A stretch of 53,495 bases of DNA from a bacterium (GTDB taxonomy: Bacteria > Cyanobacteriota > Vampirovibrionia > Gastranaerophilales > Gastranaerophilaceae): contig JAGCBH010000013.1 in NCBI GenBank assembly GCA_017652265.1, positions 1 through 53,495 of the forward strand. Direction: 5' to 3'. Below, one piece after another: positions 18,874 through 26,536 of the stretch. Position 1 is the first letter of the stretch, and every line of letters starts with the position of its first letter. Below the pieces are notes generated by a model, which saw only the letters and a list, made by a program, of their open reading frames with translations, searched no databases and was not told where the DNA came from. The position numbers and the translations under genes were made by a program.

Positions 18874-19428
18874 ATGAAAACTAAAACTGATAAAAAAAGT
18901 GCCGAAATCGTTAGCAATTTTTTAGAGAAAAATTCGCTTCATAAAAAAGATTTTGCGGAAATGATAGGAGTAACACTCTCTTACGTTTATAACCTGATTG
19001 ACGAAAGTATCCCCTTTTCAACACGTTGTACAACACTAGAACGTATTGCGACCGTTATGGAAATTGAACCTGAAGTTTTTGAGGAATACAAAATTCCGCA
19101 AGAACCGCGATTTATTGATGAAAGTGTCATGTTTATAAAAGATATTTTAAAAAAATCAAAAATGTCTGTTGTAAATTTTCTCAAATCGTTCCCTCGTAAA
19201 AAACGACTCGAAATAGTTGATATACTGAGAGGTGCAACACCTATCCCGATTGATTATCAGGAGTTAGCGATGATTGGTGAAACATTAAAACTTTCAAAAG
19301 ACGATATCTATTCCCTTTGGGAAAAACGGTTAAAAGAAGTGCTTGAAATCAACGGAATGAATGTTTATTCCAATTCCGAACTCATAAACAGCATGTTTGA
19401 GTGTGCAAAAAAATATCTGTTGATATAG
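18874..19428 (+). CDS. HTH (XRE-like) transcriptional regulator
   Basis: 184 residues from the ATG at 18874, with AAGGAG nine bases upstream; a TTG two codons earlier sits too close to that site. Residues about 10-70 form an XRE-like helix-turn-helix (HKKDFAEMIGVTLSYVYNLI, then ATVMEIEPEVF). Residues 75-184 are a helical domain of unknown role that may be a second, degenerate HTH or a dimerisation module (AMIGETLKLSKDDIYSLWE). A perfect palindrome upstream suggests autoregulation. It converges with the gene at 19431 with two bases between. Confidence 0.75.
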   Translation: MKTKTDKKSAEIVSNFLEKNSLHKKDFAEMIGVTLSYVYNLIDESIPFSTRCTTLERIATVMEIEPEVFEEYKIPQEPRFIDESVMFIKDILKKSKMSVVNFLKSFPRKKRLEIVDILRGATPIPIDYQELAMIGETLKLSKDDIYSLWEKRLKEVLEINGMNVYSNSELINSMFECAKKYLLI

Positions 19429-19430
19429 AT

Positions 19431-19658
19431 TTACTTATTTAAAATAGAAATCAAAGTTTCTTGTTCATTTATAATTAAATCTACTTGCGGGACAATGACA
19501 TCAAGCATAGAATTTGCTTTTCGGGCAGTTTCATCTTGAAAATCATTATCCAAATAATTTTGCAAAATTTCTAATGAACTCTTTACACCTTGCAAACTTG
19601 ACTGTATAGTAACAAGTTTTGTTTCTAAATCAGCATAAATAAAGTCTTTGTTATCCAT
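19431..19658 (-). CDS. Small coiled-coil protein of unknown function
   Basis: 75 residues, acidic and helical, with heptad-like hydrophobic spacing across almost the whole length (LETKLVTIQSSLQGVKSSLEIL); no Cys and no membrane segment. Family not recognised. AAGGA lies eight bases before the ATG. It diverges from the AbrB-like gene at 19763, with 104 bases between the two starts. Confidence 0.55.
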   Translation of the reverse strand: MDNKDFIYADLETKLVTIQSSLQGVKSSLEILQNYLDNDFQDETARKANSMLDVIVPQVDLIINEQETLISILNK

Positions 19659-19727
19659 ATTTTAGTCCTTATCTATACATACTATATATGGTACATTGTC
19701 ATATTATAAATTTATATATACAAAAGG

Positions 19728-19733
19728 TATAAT
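19728..19733 (+). promoter_or_regulatory. -10 element of AbrB-like gene
   Basis: Consensus TATAAT 29 bases before the ATG at 19763. The -35 region (TATAAA, spacing 17) is weak. Confidence 0.45.
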
Positions 19734-19762
19734 CTCGTCAAGTACATCGTAAGGGTAAAAAT

Positions 19763-19933
19763 ATGACGATAGACAGAAAATTGATGAGAAACGGAAACGG
19801 TTGGGCATTAAGTATCAATTCAACAATTTTGGGATTTTTAGATGTAAATCCTGAAAAAGATATGATACGTTATACTATGGAAAATGATAAATTAATTATC
19901 ACCAAAAGTGATAAGAAAATTCCTAAAAAATAA
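19763..19933 (+). CDS. AbrB/MazE/SpoVT-type DNA-binding protein (short ORF)
   Basis: 56 residues, begins MTIDRKLMRNGNGWALSINS. The pattern fits the swapped-hairpin AbrB fold: K-x-x-x-N-G-N-G-W-A-L-S-I, a short helix ILGFLDVNPE, then a paired strand ENDKLIITKS. AAGGG lies seven bases before the ATG. Such proteins are MazE-type antitoxins or small transition-state regulators. No MazF-like toxin gene is adjacent; the next gene is on the other strand. It may be an orphan regulator. Confidence 0.7.
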   Translation: MTIDRKLMRNGNGWALSINSTILGFLDVNPEKDMIRYTMENDKLIITKSDKKIPKK

Positions 19934-19938
19934 AAGCA

Positions 19939-20340
19939 TTAACTTATCTGGAAAAAGCACTTTGAGCAATGGGCTTTGGGGTGAAAGACCTCTCTGTCTT
20001 CAAGGTCGTACATTTTTTCTACTTTTGTGACCAAATCCGCGCCGCAAACGGGACACTTCAGCCCGCCCGAACCCTTTAATATGAGTTCTTTTAAACTTTC
20101 TATAACCTCAAATGAAGGAGTATTAAACACCAAATCCTTTTCAAGCTGACGAATTTCAACAGGAGAACATTTAAGGACTTTAGCTAAACTTTGGCGGACT
20201 GTTACGGGCATAAACAACTCTTTACCCGCTTCCAAATCTTCAATTAATGATAATGGCACATTGGCTTTCTGCGCCAGACCTTTCGGGCTCAAACCGACTT
20301 CATCACGTTTTTTCTGTAAAAATTGAGCCAGTGTGTTCAT
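19939..20340 (-). CDS. XRE HTH protein with C-terminal zinc ribbon
   Basis: 133 residues. Residues 3-65 are a classical XRE/Cro helix-turn-helix (LSPKGLAQKANVPLSLIEDLEAG). The C-terminus is a zinc ribbon with C96/C99 and C125/C128 and a conserved His. Its ATG overlaps the stop of the decarboxylase-like gene (ATGA), making it the last gene of a PilZ - decarboxylase - regulator operon. It is probably a DNA-binding or redox/zinc-responsive regulator; targets unknown. Confidence 0.75.
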   Translation of the reverse strand: MNTLAQFLQKKRDEVGLSPKGLAQKANVPLSLIEDLEAGKELFMPVTVRQSLAKVLKCSPVEIRQLEKDLVFNTPSFEVIESLKELILKGSGGLKCPVCGADLVTKVEKMYDLEDREVFHPKAHCSKCFFQIS

Positions 20341-21389
20341 TTTTTTACCCTCTCAGATATTTTTTTAATCGCATATTCAAGCTTTTTGAGTTTTTTATCC
20401 GAAGTACCAAGCCCTGTCAAAAGCATTGTGGATACTGAATTTGTTTTTTCATCTTCAATATTAAAATCGTTATACAAAATTTCAGATAACTCAGTTCCCG
20501 CAAGATGCTGTATTTTAACAAGAATTTTTGTGATGTCATCACCGCCAAATTCAACACCATTGCAATTTTTCCGCAAATCTTTTATATCTTCAATGAGTTT
20601 AGATATTTTCTTTTTTCCTTTTTGAGAATTAAGGTAATTGATGTTCGTCTCAATACTCATAAGTAAAGGATAAGACGGCGATGTCGTGTTTATTTTATCA
20701 AGTGCCGACTGAGGATTAATTTCTTTTGAATGCAAAAGTGCTGTCGGATTTAAGCCACCTGCAGTTTTATGCAAAGACTGAACTGTAAAATCCGCAATTC
20801 CGACAGATGTTTCCGGAAGTTCTTTACTAAACGGATACAAAGCGCCATGCGCCTCATCAACAATGAATTTTACATTGTAACTCGCACAAACCTGCGACAA
20901 GCTTTTTATATCGGATACAATTCCCTCATAACTCGGAGAAGTTACAATAACTGCTTTTATGCCGTCATCTTTAAGTACTTCTTCAAGTTTTTTCGGCTCA
21001 AGAGGCTTGTGTATTCCCCAGTTTTCGTCATAAGGTAAATCGTAAAAAACAGGCTCAGCGCCTGCAAGTTCAACTGCATTTTTGTGACATTTGTGTGCAT
21101 TTTTCCAGATCAAAACTTTATCGTCCTTTTCAACGCATGACAAAACCGCTGCTATGATACCTGAAGTTGAGCCGTTTGTGAGAAATTTTGTATATTTAAC
21201 ACCGTATATTTTGGCAGCACGCTCCTGGGCTTTTTCAAGCGCCTCAACAGGATTATGAGTATCAGTTTCCGAAATGTCTTTTTTGTAAAACTGCATAAAT
21301 TTATGCACGATAAAAAAGCCCCTATCGTGTGATGGTGTGGTAAAAAGGGCTTTTTTATAATTTTTTTTAAGTAAATTAATTAAACTCAT
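20337..21389 (-). CDS. Orn/Lys/Arg decarboxylase-like PLP enzyme
   Basis: 350 residues, fold-type I PLP enzyme resembling the major domain of Orn/Lys/Arg decarboxylases. Motifs: the TNGSTSG phosphate loop (71-77), IWKNAHKC (94-101), D178 of VDEAHGA, and the Schiff-base Lys K208 in SLHKTAGG. Typical members are about 450-500 residues, so the C-terminal domain is short or absent. The substrate cannot be told (arginine, lysine or ornithine; polyamine synthesis is an option). Its ATG overlaps the PilZ stop by one base (TAATG), so it is coupled to a c-di-GMP effector. Confidence 0.82.
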   Translation of the reverse strand: MSLINLLKKNYKKALFTTPSHDRGFFIVHKFMQFYKKDISETDTHNPVEALEKAQERAAKIYGVKYTKFLTNGSTSGIIAAVLSCVEKDDKVLIWKNAHKCHKNAVELAGAEPVFYDLPYDENWGIHKPLEPKKLEEVLKDDGIKAVIVTSPSYEGIVSDIKSLSQVCASYNVKFIVDEAHGALYPFSKELPETSVGIADFTVQSLHKTAGGLNPTALLHSKEINPQSALDKINTTSPSYPLLMSIETNINYLNSQKGKKKISKLIEDIKDLRKNCNGVEFGGDDITKILVKIQHLAGTELSEILYNDFNIEDEKTNSVSTMLLTGLGTSDKKLKKLEYAIKKISERVKK

Positions 21390-21973
21390 TATTTGTTTCT
21401 TAATTCAATATTTTTCTTTGCACAGTACTGGGTTAAAAGCATTTTTCCTTGTCCGCCGGAGAAAATAAACATTCCGGAAACAGTATATTCTTTACCTTTT
21501 TCAATACGTATCGGTGAAAATTTGCATTTAACACTCTGAACAGATGATAACGGCAATTCAACAGAGAACTTGCTGTCTATGTCAATGGCTTTTTTGCTTG
21601 TAAATTTCATACCGCCGGCTGACACGTCAAGTACGTGAATTTTATGTTTTCCGTTTTTATCAGAAATTTCCAAATCCTTTAGGTACTTAACACGGGTATA
21701 TTGACGGCGCTGAAGATATTTATGTTTTGCAGGGTTAGCAATTCTGAGAGTTTTACCTTTGATTTCCTGTGGGAATGAGGTAAAATAAAGCGTTCCGTAC
21801 TGGTTTTGTGTATAAAATTCGCAATAATTGCGTCTTAAAAAACCTTCCGGCTCATAATTAAGTTCAACAGTAAACCCGTCTGCAGAAACTTCCGTAATAA
21901 CACCCTTGTTTACATTTTTAAAATCTGTCGGCACAATAGTAACCTGTCTGCCTTTTTCTAATAATTCTCTCAT
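21389..21973 (-). CDS. PilZ-domain c-di-GMP-binding protein (YcgR-like)
   Basis: 194 residues. Residues 1-80 look like the YcgR-type N-terminal beta domain (GRQVTIVP, GVITEVSADGFTVEL). Residues about 86-190 are PilZ with the two c-di-GMP signatures R90-x-x-x-R94 and D116-x-S118-x-x-G121. Proteins of this layout read c-di-GMP to control motility, adhesion or secretion. AAAGGAA precedes the ATG. It is the first gene of the operon with the decarboxylase-like enzyme and the HTH/zinc-ribbon protein, 72 bases downstream of rsfS. Confidence 0.85.
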   Translation of the reverse strand: MRELLEKGRQVTIVPTDFKNVNKGVITEVSADGFTVELNYEPEGFLRRNYCEFYTQNQYGTLYFTSFPQEIKGKTLRIANPAKHKYLQRRQYTRVKYLKDLEISDKNGKHKIHVLDVSAGGMKFTSKKAIDIDSKFSVELPLSSVQSVKCKFSPIRIEKGKEYTVSGMFIFSGGQGKMLLTQYCAKKNIELRNK

Positions 21974-22045
21974 AAATGTTCCTTTAATTGTACAATATTC
22001 CGATTATACGTTGTTTGCAATTTGTTTGCAATTTCTTTTCAAAAG

Positions 22046-22438
22046 TTAATATAATGAATATTCTTTTGAAAGTTCTAGCCATTCATCTTCAGTTATGCAA
22101 TAAGCATTACTCCAGAATTTTTCAATAGCATAAGTATCGCGTTCATCTTTGTGCATAACGTGAACCACAACGTCCCCGTAATCAAGTAAATTCCACCTAT
22201 TTTTACTGTCACGCTCAGTCTTTACAGGCAAGCGTGAAAACAATTCTTTAATACGTTTGGAAATATCTTCCGTCAGCGCCCTGACCTGCGGAGTTGAATC
22301 ACCTGTTACAAGAACAAAATAATCGGCAAGCGAAGATACATTGCTGATATTTAAAACAGAAATATTTTTGCCCAGTTTGTCATCCGCTATTCTTGCAACA
22401 ATACATGCCAGTTGTTTTGAATTTACATTTTTATCCAT
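22046..22438 (-). CDS. rsfS: Ribosomal silencing factor RsfS
   Basis: 130 residues. It fits the Iojap/RsfS family: an N-terminal helix, SNVSSLADYFVLVTGDSTPQV, an inter-strand helix, and the RWNLLDYGDVVVHVMHKDERDTYAIEKFW block that contacts ribosomal protein L14. It blocks subunit joining in starvation. Third gene of folE2-rpiB-rsfS, three bases after rpiB. Confidence 0.93.
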   Translation of the reverse strand: MDKNVNSKQLACIVARIADDKLGKNISVLNISNVSSLADYFVLVTGDSTPQVRALTEDISKRIKELFSRLPVKTERDSKNRWNLLDYGDVVVHVMHKDERDTYAIEKFWSNAYCITEDEWLELSKEYSLY

Positions 22439-22441
22439 ATT

Positions 22442-22882
22442 TTAGTCTTTCTCTATCATCTCTATACGTCTTATGTGTCTTTCTTCGTTTGAAAACGGAG
22501 TATCCAGCCAGATTTCAACAATTTTTAGCATCAAATTTTCGTCCAAAACCCTTTCTCCAAGACATAATATATTTGAATTGTTGTGCTCTCTTGTTGCTTT
22601 TGCACTGAATAAATCAGAACAAAGCGCCGCCCTGATACCTTTAACTTTATTTGCCGTAATCGACATTCCGATACCGGTTCCGCAAATCAAAATTCCTCTT
22701 ACATCATCGGAATTTGCCTGTGCAACAATTTTGGCAACTTTTTTTGCAAATACCGGATAATCACAGGAGTCTGATGAATACGTGCCTTCATCTTCCACTT
22801 CAATATTTTGCGATTTTAAGTAATCTATTATTTTGTTTTTATAATTAAATCCGCCGTGATCCGAACCGATTATAATCTTCAT
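22442..22882 (-). CDS. rpiB: Ribose-5-phosphate isomerase B
   Basis: 146 residues, normal length. It interconverts ribose-5-P and ribulose-5-P. It shows the RpiB/LacA N-terminal SDHGGF (7-12), catalytic C67 in ICGTGIGMSI, and the HNNSNILCLGER signature. The start follows the folE2 stop with no bases between, so it is translated in the same operon. Confidence 0.95.
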   Translation of the reverse strand: MKIIIGSDHGGFNYKNKIIDYLKSQNIEVEDEGTYSSDSCDYPVFAKKVAKIVAQANSDDVRGILICGTGIGMSITANKVKGIRAALCSDLFSAKATREHNNSNILCLGERVLDENLMLKIVEIWLDTPFSNEERHIRRIEMIEKD

Positions 22883-23668
22883 TTAGCGCGCCTCCTTTTG
22901 ATATGCCCAGGCTGAGTGATTATGAATACTTTCAAAGGCTTCACAATCAACTTCAAACTCGTCAACCAGCTTATTTTCACGCAGTTTCAGGACAACATCT
23001 CTCAAAACATCCTCAACGAATTTAGGATTTTCCCACGCACGTTCGGTTACAAATTTTTCATCTTCACGCTTCAACAGAGGATAAATAGGACACGATGCAC
23101 AATCCTCAACTGTTTTTATCAAATCTTCAAGCCAGATGCAACCTTTGTTTTCGTCATAAGAAACTTTAACGGAAATCATTGCTCTTTGGTTATGCGCCCC
23201 GTTATCGGAAATTTCTTTTGAGCATGGACACAAAGTAGTAACCGGAACAACAGTCCCCAGAATAAACCTGTATTTATTGTCCTTAATTTCACTCATAAAA
23301 GAACATTCATAACTCATCTGAGATACATTGTTTGTAACAGGAGATACTTTTTCAATAAAATATTTGAATTTAAACTCTAATTCACCGCTTTGCGCCTCAA
23401 GTTTTTTGATAATTTCTGTAAGGCACTTTTTCATATCAAAGCCGGTAAGGCTTCGTGTCTGCCACTTGTTCAACACTTCAACAAAACGTGACATGTGTGT
23501 GCCTTTATAATCTTTCGGCAGAGAAACACTCACTCTTGCATTTGCACAAACTGTCTGATTATCCTTACTGCCTTTTTTCTGAATAATTAAAGGCAATTCA
23601 AAATTCTTAATCCCTACCTTTTGAATATCAACATTACGATTATCTCTGAACTTTTGAACATCCTTCAT
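22883..23668 (-). CDS. folE2: GTP cyclohydrolase FolE2 (type IB)
   Basis: 261 residues. It converts GTP to 7,8-dihydroneopterin triphosphate, the first step of folate and queuosine precursors. Signature blocks: TLCPCSKEISDNGAHNQR with the metal-binding Cys, the SYECSFMSE region, and CASCPIYPLLKRE near the C-terminus. Type IB enzymes are less zinc-dependent than FolE. It heads folE2-rpiB-rsfS. On the minus strand TGC-TAGAAT ends six bases before the ATG and no Shine-Dalgarno is seen, so the operon mRNA is probably leaderless. Confidence 0.95.
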   Translation of the reverse strand: MKDVQKFRDNRNVDIQKVGIKNFELPLIIQKKGSKDNQTVCANARVSVSLPKDYKGTHMSRFVEVLNKWQTRSLTGFDMKKCLTEIIKKLEAQSGELEFKFKYFIEKVSPVTNNVSQMSYECSFMSEIKDNKYRFILGTVVPVTTLCPCSKEISDNGAHNQRAMISVKVSYDENKGCIWLEDLIKTVEDCASCPIYPLLKREDEKFVTERAWENPKFVEDVLRDVVLKLRENKLVDEFEVDCEAFESIHNHSAWAYQKEAR

Positions 23669-23674
23669 AAGTTC

Positions 23675-23683
23675 ATTCTAGCA
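23675..23683 (-). promoter_or_regulatory. Extended -10 of folE2 operon
   Basis: TGC-TAGAAT on the minus strand, with a TTGTCC -35-like sequence about 18 bases further upstream and the ATG six bases downstream. Transcription should begin at or next to the start codon. Confidence 0.6.
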
Positions 23684-23705
23684 CAAAAATCAATACCCGG
23701 ACAAA

Positions 23706-23879
23706 CTAGGCGATGAAATTTGTTACACCAAATCTCGTTGCTCCGTGGAAAAATGATTGTTTTAACAAACCGCTTAAACTTTTTCTGATAACAGGTTTGT
23801 AATTCATGTTTTCATTAACGGCATCTGATGTTTCTTTGTAATTGTTAGCAATTTCTGCTGAAAATAATAACGTCTGCAT
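23706..23879 (-). CDS. Possible 57-residue small protein
   Basis: ATG at 23877-23879 to TAG at 23706-23708. The product begins MQTLLFSAEIANNYKETSDA and has a basic C-terminal half rich in Phe, Lys and Ser; no match recognised. A weak purine-rich GAGAGAAAAA precedes the ATG. It fills much of an otherwise empty 374-base gap between folE2 and the gene at 24043 and uses codons like its neighbours. It could be a real small protein or a chance ORF. Confidence 0.4.
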   Translation of the reverse strand: MQTLLFSAEIANNYKETSDAVNENMNYKPVIRKSLSGLLKQSFFHGATRFGVTNFIA

Positions 23880-23951
23880 GATTTTTCTCTCTCTTTATCT
23901 CTCTTAAATATATAAAAACAATTAGATAAAAAATATTGCCTTTTTATATAA

Positions 23952-23979
23952 AATATTGTAAACTTTTTGTTACAATATT
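23952..23979. promoter_or_regulatory. Perfect 10-base inverted repeat, probable operator
   Basis: AATATTGTAA, an 8-base spacer, then TTACAATATT. It lies in the divergent region between the small ORF at 23879 and the gene at 24043, 63 bases before the latter. With no T tract it is more likely a regulator-binding site than a terminator. Confidence 0.45.
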
Positions 23980-24042
23980 AAAGTTTTGAAATAAAAAATC
24001 CGAAAAAAATACATGTAAATAATAAAGATAGGAGTATTCAAA

Positions 24043-24585
24043 ATGGCAATTGACGGAATTGGCGGTGCAGATCTTGACAAAGTAAAAAGAAATTGGCGAA
24101 CGGAAACTCTTCAAGAAATCCAAAAAAATATGGATGATGTTGAAGAACAGGATCCTGCCGTAGCAAGATGGGCAAGAGAAATGGCAGCAGCAACAAATGT
24201 CGCAGATACTGTAACATATCAAATGTTAGACGGTGGTATAGACTTTACTCAGGAATTGGACAACATTACAAACGACAATATGGCTATAAATGAATTACCT
24301 GAATCAGGTCAGGCAGCAACAGCGGAAGCAGTTCAAAATCCACCTGAGGCAGAACAGGAGCAGGCAAATCCCGAATTAGGTCCTGAGGACAGAGTTCAGC
24401 CTGAAGTGAATACGATTGTTCCTCCGCAAGGCGAAGAAGTTGCTGAAGAAGAAAAACCTGAAGAAATTAAGCCTGAAAAAGAAGAAGAAAAACGTCTTGA
24501 AGAAGAAATGCTTAATCCGGATGCTAATTTAGGTTCGGAAGATTTGAAAATGGAGGCACGTAAACGCAAAAGAGGCGAATTATAA
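24043..24585 (+). CDS. Acidic low-complexity protein of unknown function
   Basis: 180 residues. The first 75 are helical and ordered (LDKVKRNWRTETLQEIQKNM, VARWAREMAAATN). Residues 80-165 are disordered, rich in Glu, Pro and Gln. The end is basic (ARKRKRGEL). No signal peptide or membrane segment. Family not recognised. AGGAG lies eight bases before the ATG, and a strong terminator follows. It is a single-gene unit behind a perfect inverted repeat. Confidence 0.65.
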   Translation: MAIDGIGGADLDKVKRNWRTETLQEIQKNMDDVEEQDPAVARWAREMAAATNVADTVTYQMLDGGIDFTQELDNITNDNMAINELPESGQAATAEAVQNPPEAEQEQANPELGPEDRVQPEVNTIVPPQGEEVAEEEKPEEIKPEKEEEKRLEEEMLNPDANLGSEDLKMEARKRKRGEL

Positions 24586-24607
24586 TAAATAATGATTTAT
24601 GAATTAC

Positions 24608-24643
24608 AAAAAGAGCGGCTTAATTTAAAAACCGCTCTTTTTT
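24608..24643. terminator. Bidirectional terminator
   Basis: Stem AAAAAGAGCGG with CCGCTCTTTTT, AT-rich loop, T run. It is shared by the gene at 24043 and the converging mntP, whose stop codon touches its right edge. Confidence 0.92.
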
Positions 24644-25184
24644 AAAACAAATTTTTTATTGCCAAAAATATTAAAATCAAACCTGCCATAAGGTTTAAAT
24701 ATTTTGTTTTAACGGATGCCAGAAACGTTGAGCACAAAAATCCGGAAACTGACATTAAAAACGACATAATTCCAATAATCAAGGCCGATGACAAAATCGG
24801 TGTTGAGGTTAATTTAAGTGAAATTCCCGCACCGAAAGCATCTATACTTGTCAAAACTCCAAGCAGAATAAACCATTTCCAGTTACATTTATAGTTTGAA
24901 GTGGTATCTTCTTTACCAAAAGCTTCCATAATAACTTTTATACCAAGGAACATAAATATCCCGAAAACTATCGGCTTGGAAAGAGGCGCAATGTATTTGT
25001 ATACAAAATTTGTCAGGTAATAGCTTATTACAGGCATTAAGCCCTGAAATAATCCCATGATTGTCGCTATACGCAGAGATACTTTTTTGCACTTGCAGCA
25101 TACGCAAATTCCCTGTGCAAAAGAAACTACAAGACAATCAATACCTAACGCCAAACCAAGTATAAAAACATCAAATAAGTTCAA
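24642..25184 (-). CDS. mntP: MntP-like manganese efflux pump
   Basis: 180 residues, six predicted helices. It matches the MntP family: an N-terminal LGLALGIDCLVVSFAQG helix with the conserved Asp, and the mirror motif LTSIDAFGAGISL in the second half, reflecting the family's internal repeat. It exports Mn2+ across the inner membrane. A Cys-rich loop (CVCCKCKK) between helices 1 and 2 is unusual and could bind metal. It overlaps the upstream DUF4127 gene by 14 bases. Typical MntP mRNAs carry a yybP-ykoY riboswitch; none is seen, as the gene sits inside an operon. Confidence 0.82.
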   Translation of the reverse strand: MNLFDVFILGLALGIDCLVVSFAQGICVCCKCKKVSLRIATIMGLFQGLMPVISYYLTNFVYKYIAPLSKPIVFGIFMFLGIKVIMEAFGKEDTTSNYKCNWKWFILLGVLTSIDAFGAGISLKLTSTPILSSALIIGIMSFLMSVSGFLCSTFLASVKTKYLNLMAGLILIFLAIKNLF

Positions 25185-26505
25185 TTCTCACCTCAAAAAG
25201 TCTGTTCCACGGGAATGAGTAACTTATTTTGTATTTTGTTTTATACATTTTTTGCAATAATTTTTCGTAAGGTTTCATAAGGGCTGATATTTTTTTGTGA
25301 TCGGAATTTCTGAGTTTTTGTCTGACATTTGCCTGATAGCCCCAATCATCCAGCAATCTTGTGAGATTAACTTTATCCAAAGCCGTTTTATTTAATGTTC
25401 CTTTGTTGACTGCATAAAAATAGATTTTAATAAGAGATACTAAAGCGCCAAGAGTATTAGCAGAAGTATTCCAGGCTCCGTATCCAAGAAAATTTTCTCT
25501 CAGCATGTAAGGTAAAAGTTGTTTTACAAAAGCATTGTCACTTCCATTTGCGTATCTTACATCCGCTACGGCAAAAAGCTTATCCGGCGGAATAAATTCA
25601 CCTTTAAACGGCTCTGTCGGTATTCCCATTACAATTTCACCCTGATATTTCTCAAAATTATTAACCACTAAGATAACATCCGCTTCGTTTTCATCAGAAA
25701 CACGGCAGCCCGAAAATTCTATCTGATTTTTCACGCAGGTTGAAATTGAAATATCCTCATAATTCGATATTAAATGCTTTTGATTATCCGCTGTATAAAC
25801 GGGACAAATTTTGACTTCCCCGTCAAAACACTTCGCCAAAAGCATAAGCGGTATTTCATCCGCACCTGTTTTAACTTTACCGCCCATTTGGCCAAGTTCA
25901 TAAGCCTCAACAATATTCAGACCATATTCGGCACAATCGTCTTTTGAAAAAATTAATTCGCTGAAATAACCGTCATTTTGCATTTCAATATAGAATTTAT
26001 TTACTGCAAAATTTCTGTCGCGCGTAGTTTGATAATCCTCAAGAATATCTTTCGGAACGTCGGTTTCGGTAAAACCGTATCTGTGGAGATTATAGGAATA
26101 TTCAAAGATTTTTTCGCCCCAAATTTCCCAGTACGGTTTTTCTTCCGTATTGACATTGTTGTTTGAAATCCGCATTATGCTTGAAAAAGCAAGAACCTTT
26201 TTCCCTTTGATAATTTTTTTCAGACGCTCTAATCGGTGTAAAATAGTTTTTAAATCATCATTACTTCTTCTTGACTGCACCAGACCGCCGTATGCAATTG
26301 TATCAAGCGCAATTATAAACGTGTCAATGTTGTCCGCCTGTTCCATCCAAGCCAAAATTCCTTCAATATCAGACGGTTTTTCAAGCCCTCCCAACAGTGA
26401 TAAATCAGGCAACAAAACTTCAACATCCCCGGATATTTCGGATGTCATTCTGACCAAATCGTAAGATACCGGTCTGTTATCCAACGGTATAAAACCAACT
26501 CTCAT
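25171..26505 (-). CDS. DUF4127 family protein
   Basis: 444 residues. It fits DUF4127: the opening FIPLDNRPVSYD, then LDTIAYGGLVQSRR, AFSSIMRISN, an ALGYGAWNTSANTLG-type block (here FLGYGAWNTSANTLG) and a C-terminal FPWNRLFEVRIE. The fold resembles a sugar- or phospho-substrate hydrolase, but no reaction is established. No signal peptide. It overlaps mntP and follows the ldh-like gene by 31 bases, yet has its own TGT-TATAAT seven bases before the ATG, so it may be made from a leaderless message. Confidence 0.8.
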   Translation of the reverse strand: MRVGFIPLDNRPVSYDLVRMTSEISGDVEVLLPDLSLLGGLEKPSDIEGILAWMEQADNIDTFIIALDTIAYGGLVQSRRSNDDLKTILHRLERLKKIIKGKKVLAFSSIMRISNNNVNTEEKPYWEIWGEKIFEYSYNLHRYGFTETDVPKDILEDYQTTRDRNFAVNKFYIEMQNDGYFSELIFSKDDCAEYGLNIVEAYELGQMGGKVKTGADEIPLMLLAKCFDGEVKICPVYTADNQKHLISNYEDISISTCVKNQIEFSGCRVSDENEADVILVVNNFEKYQGEIVMGIPTEPFKGEFIPPDKLFAVADVRYANGSDNAFVKQLLPYMLRENFLGYGAWNTSANTLGALVSLIKIYFYAVNKGTLNKTALDKVNLTRLLDDWGYQANVRQKLRNSDHKKISALMKPYEKLLQKMYKTKYKISYSFPWNRLFEVRIELI

Positions 26506-26512
26506 GACTTAC

Positions 26513-26521
26513 ATTATAACA
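26513..26521 (-). promoter_or_regulatory. Extended -10 of DUF4127 gene
   Basis: TGT-TATAAT on the minus strand with only seven bases to the ATG and no Shine-Dalgarno. Confidence 0.5.
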
Positions 26522-26536
26522 TATCCTTAAAATAAT

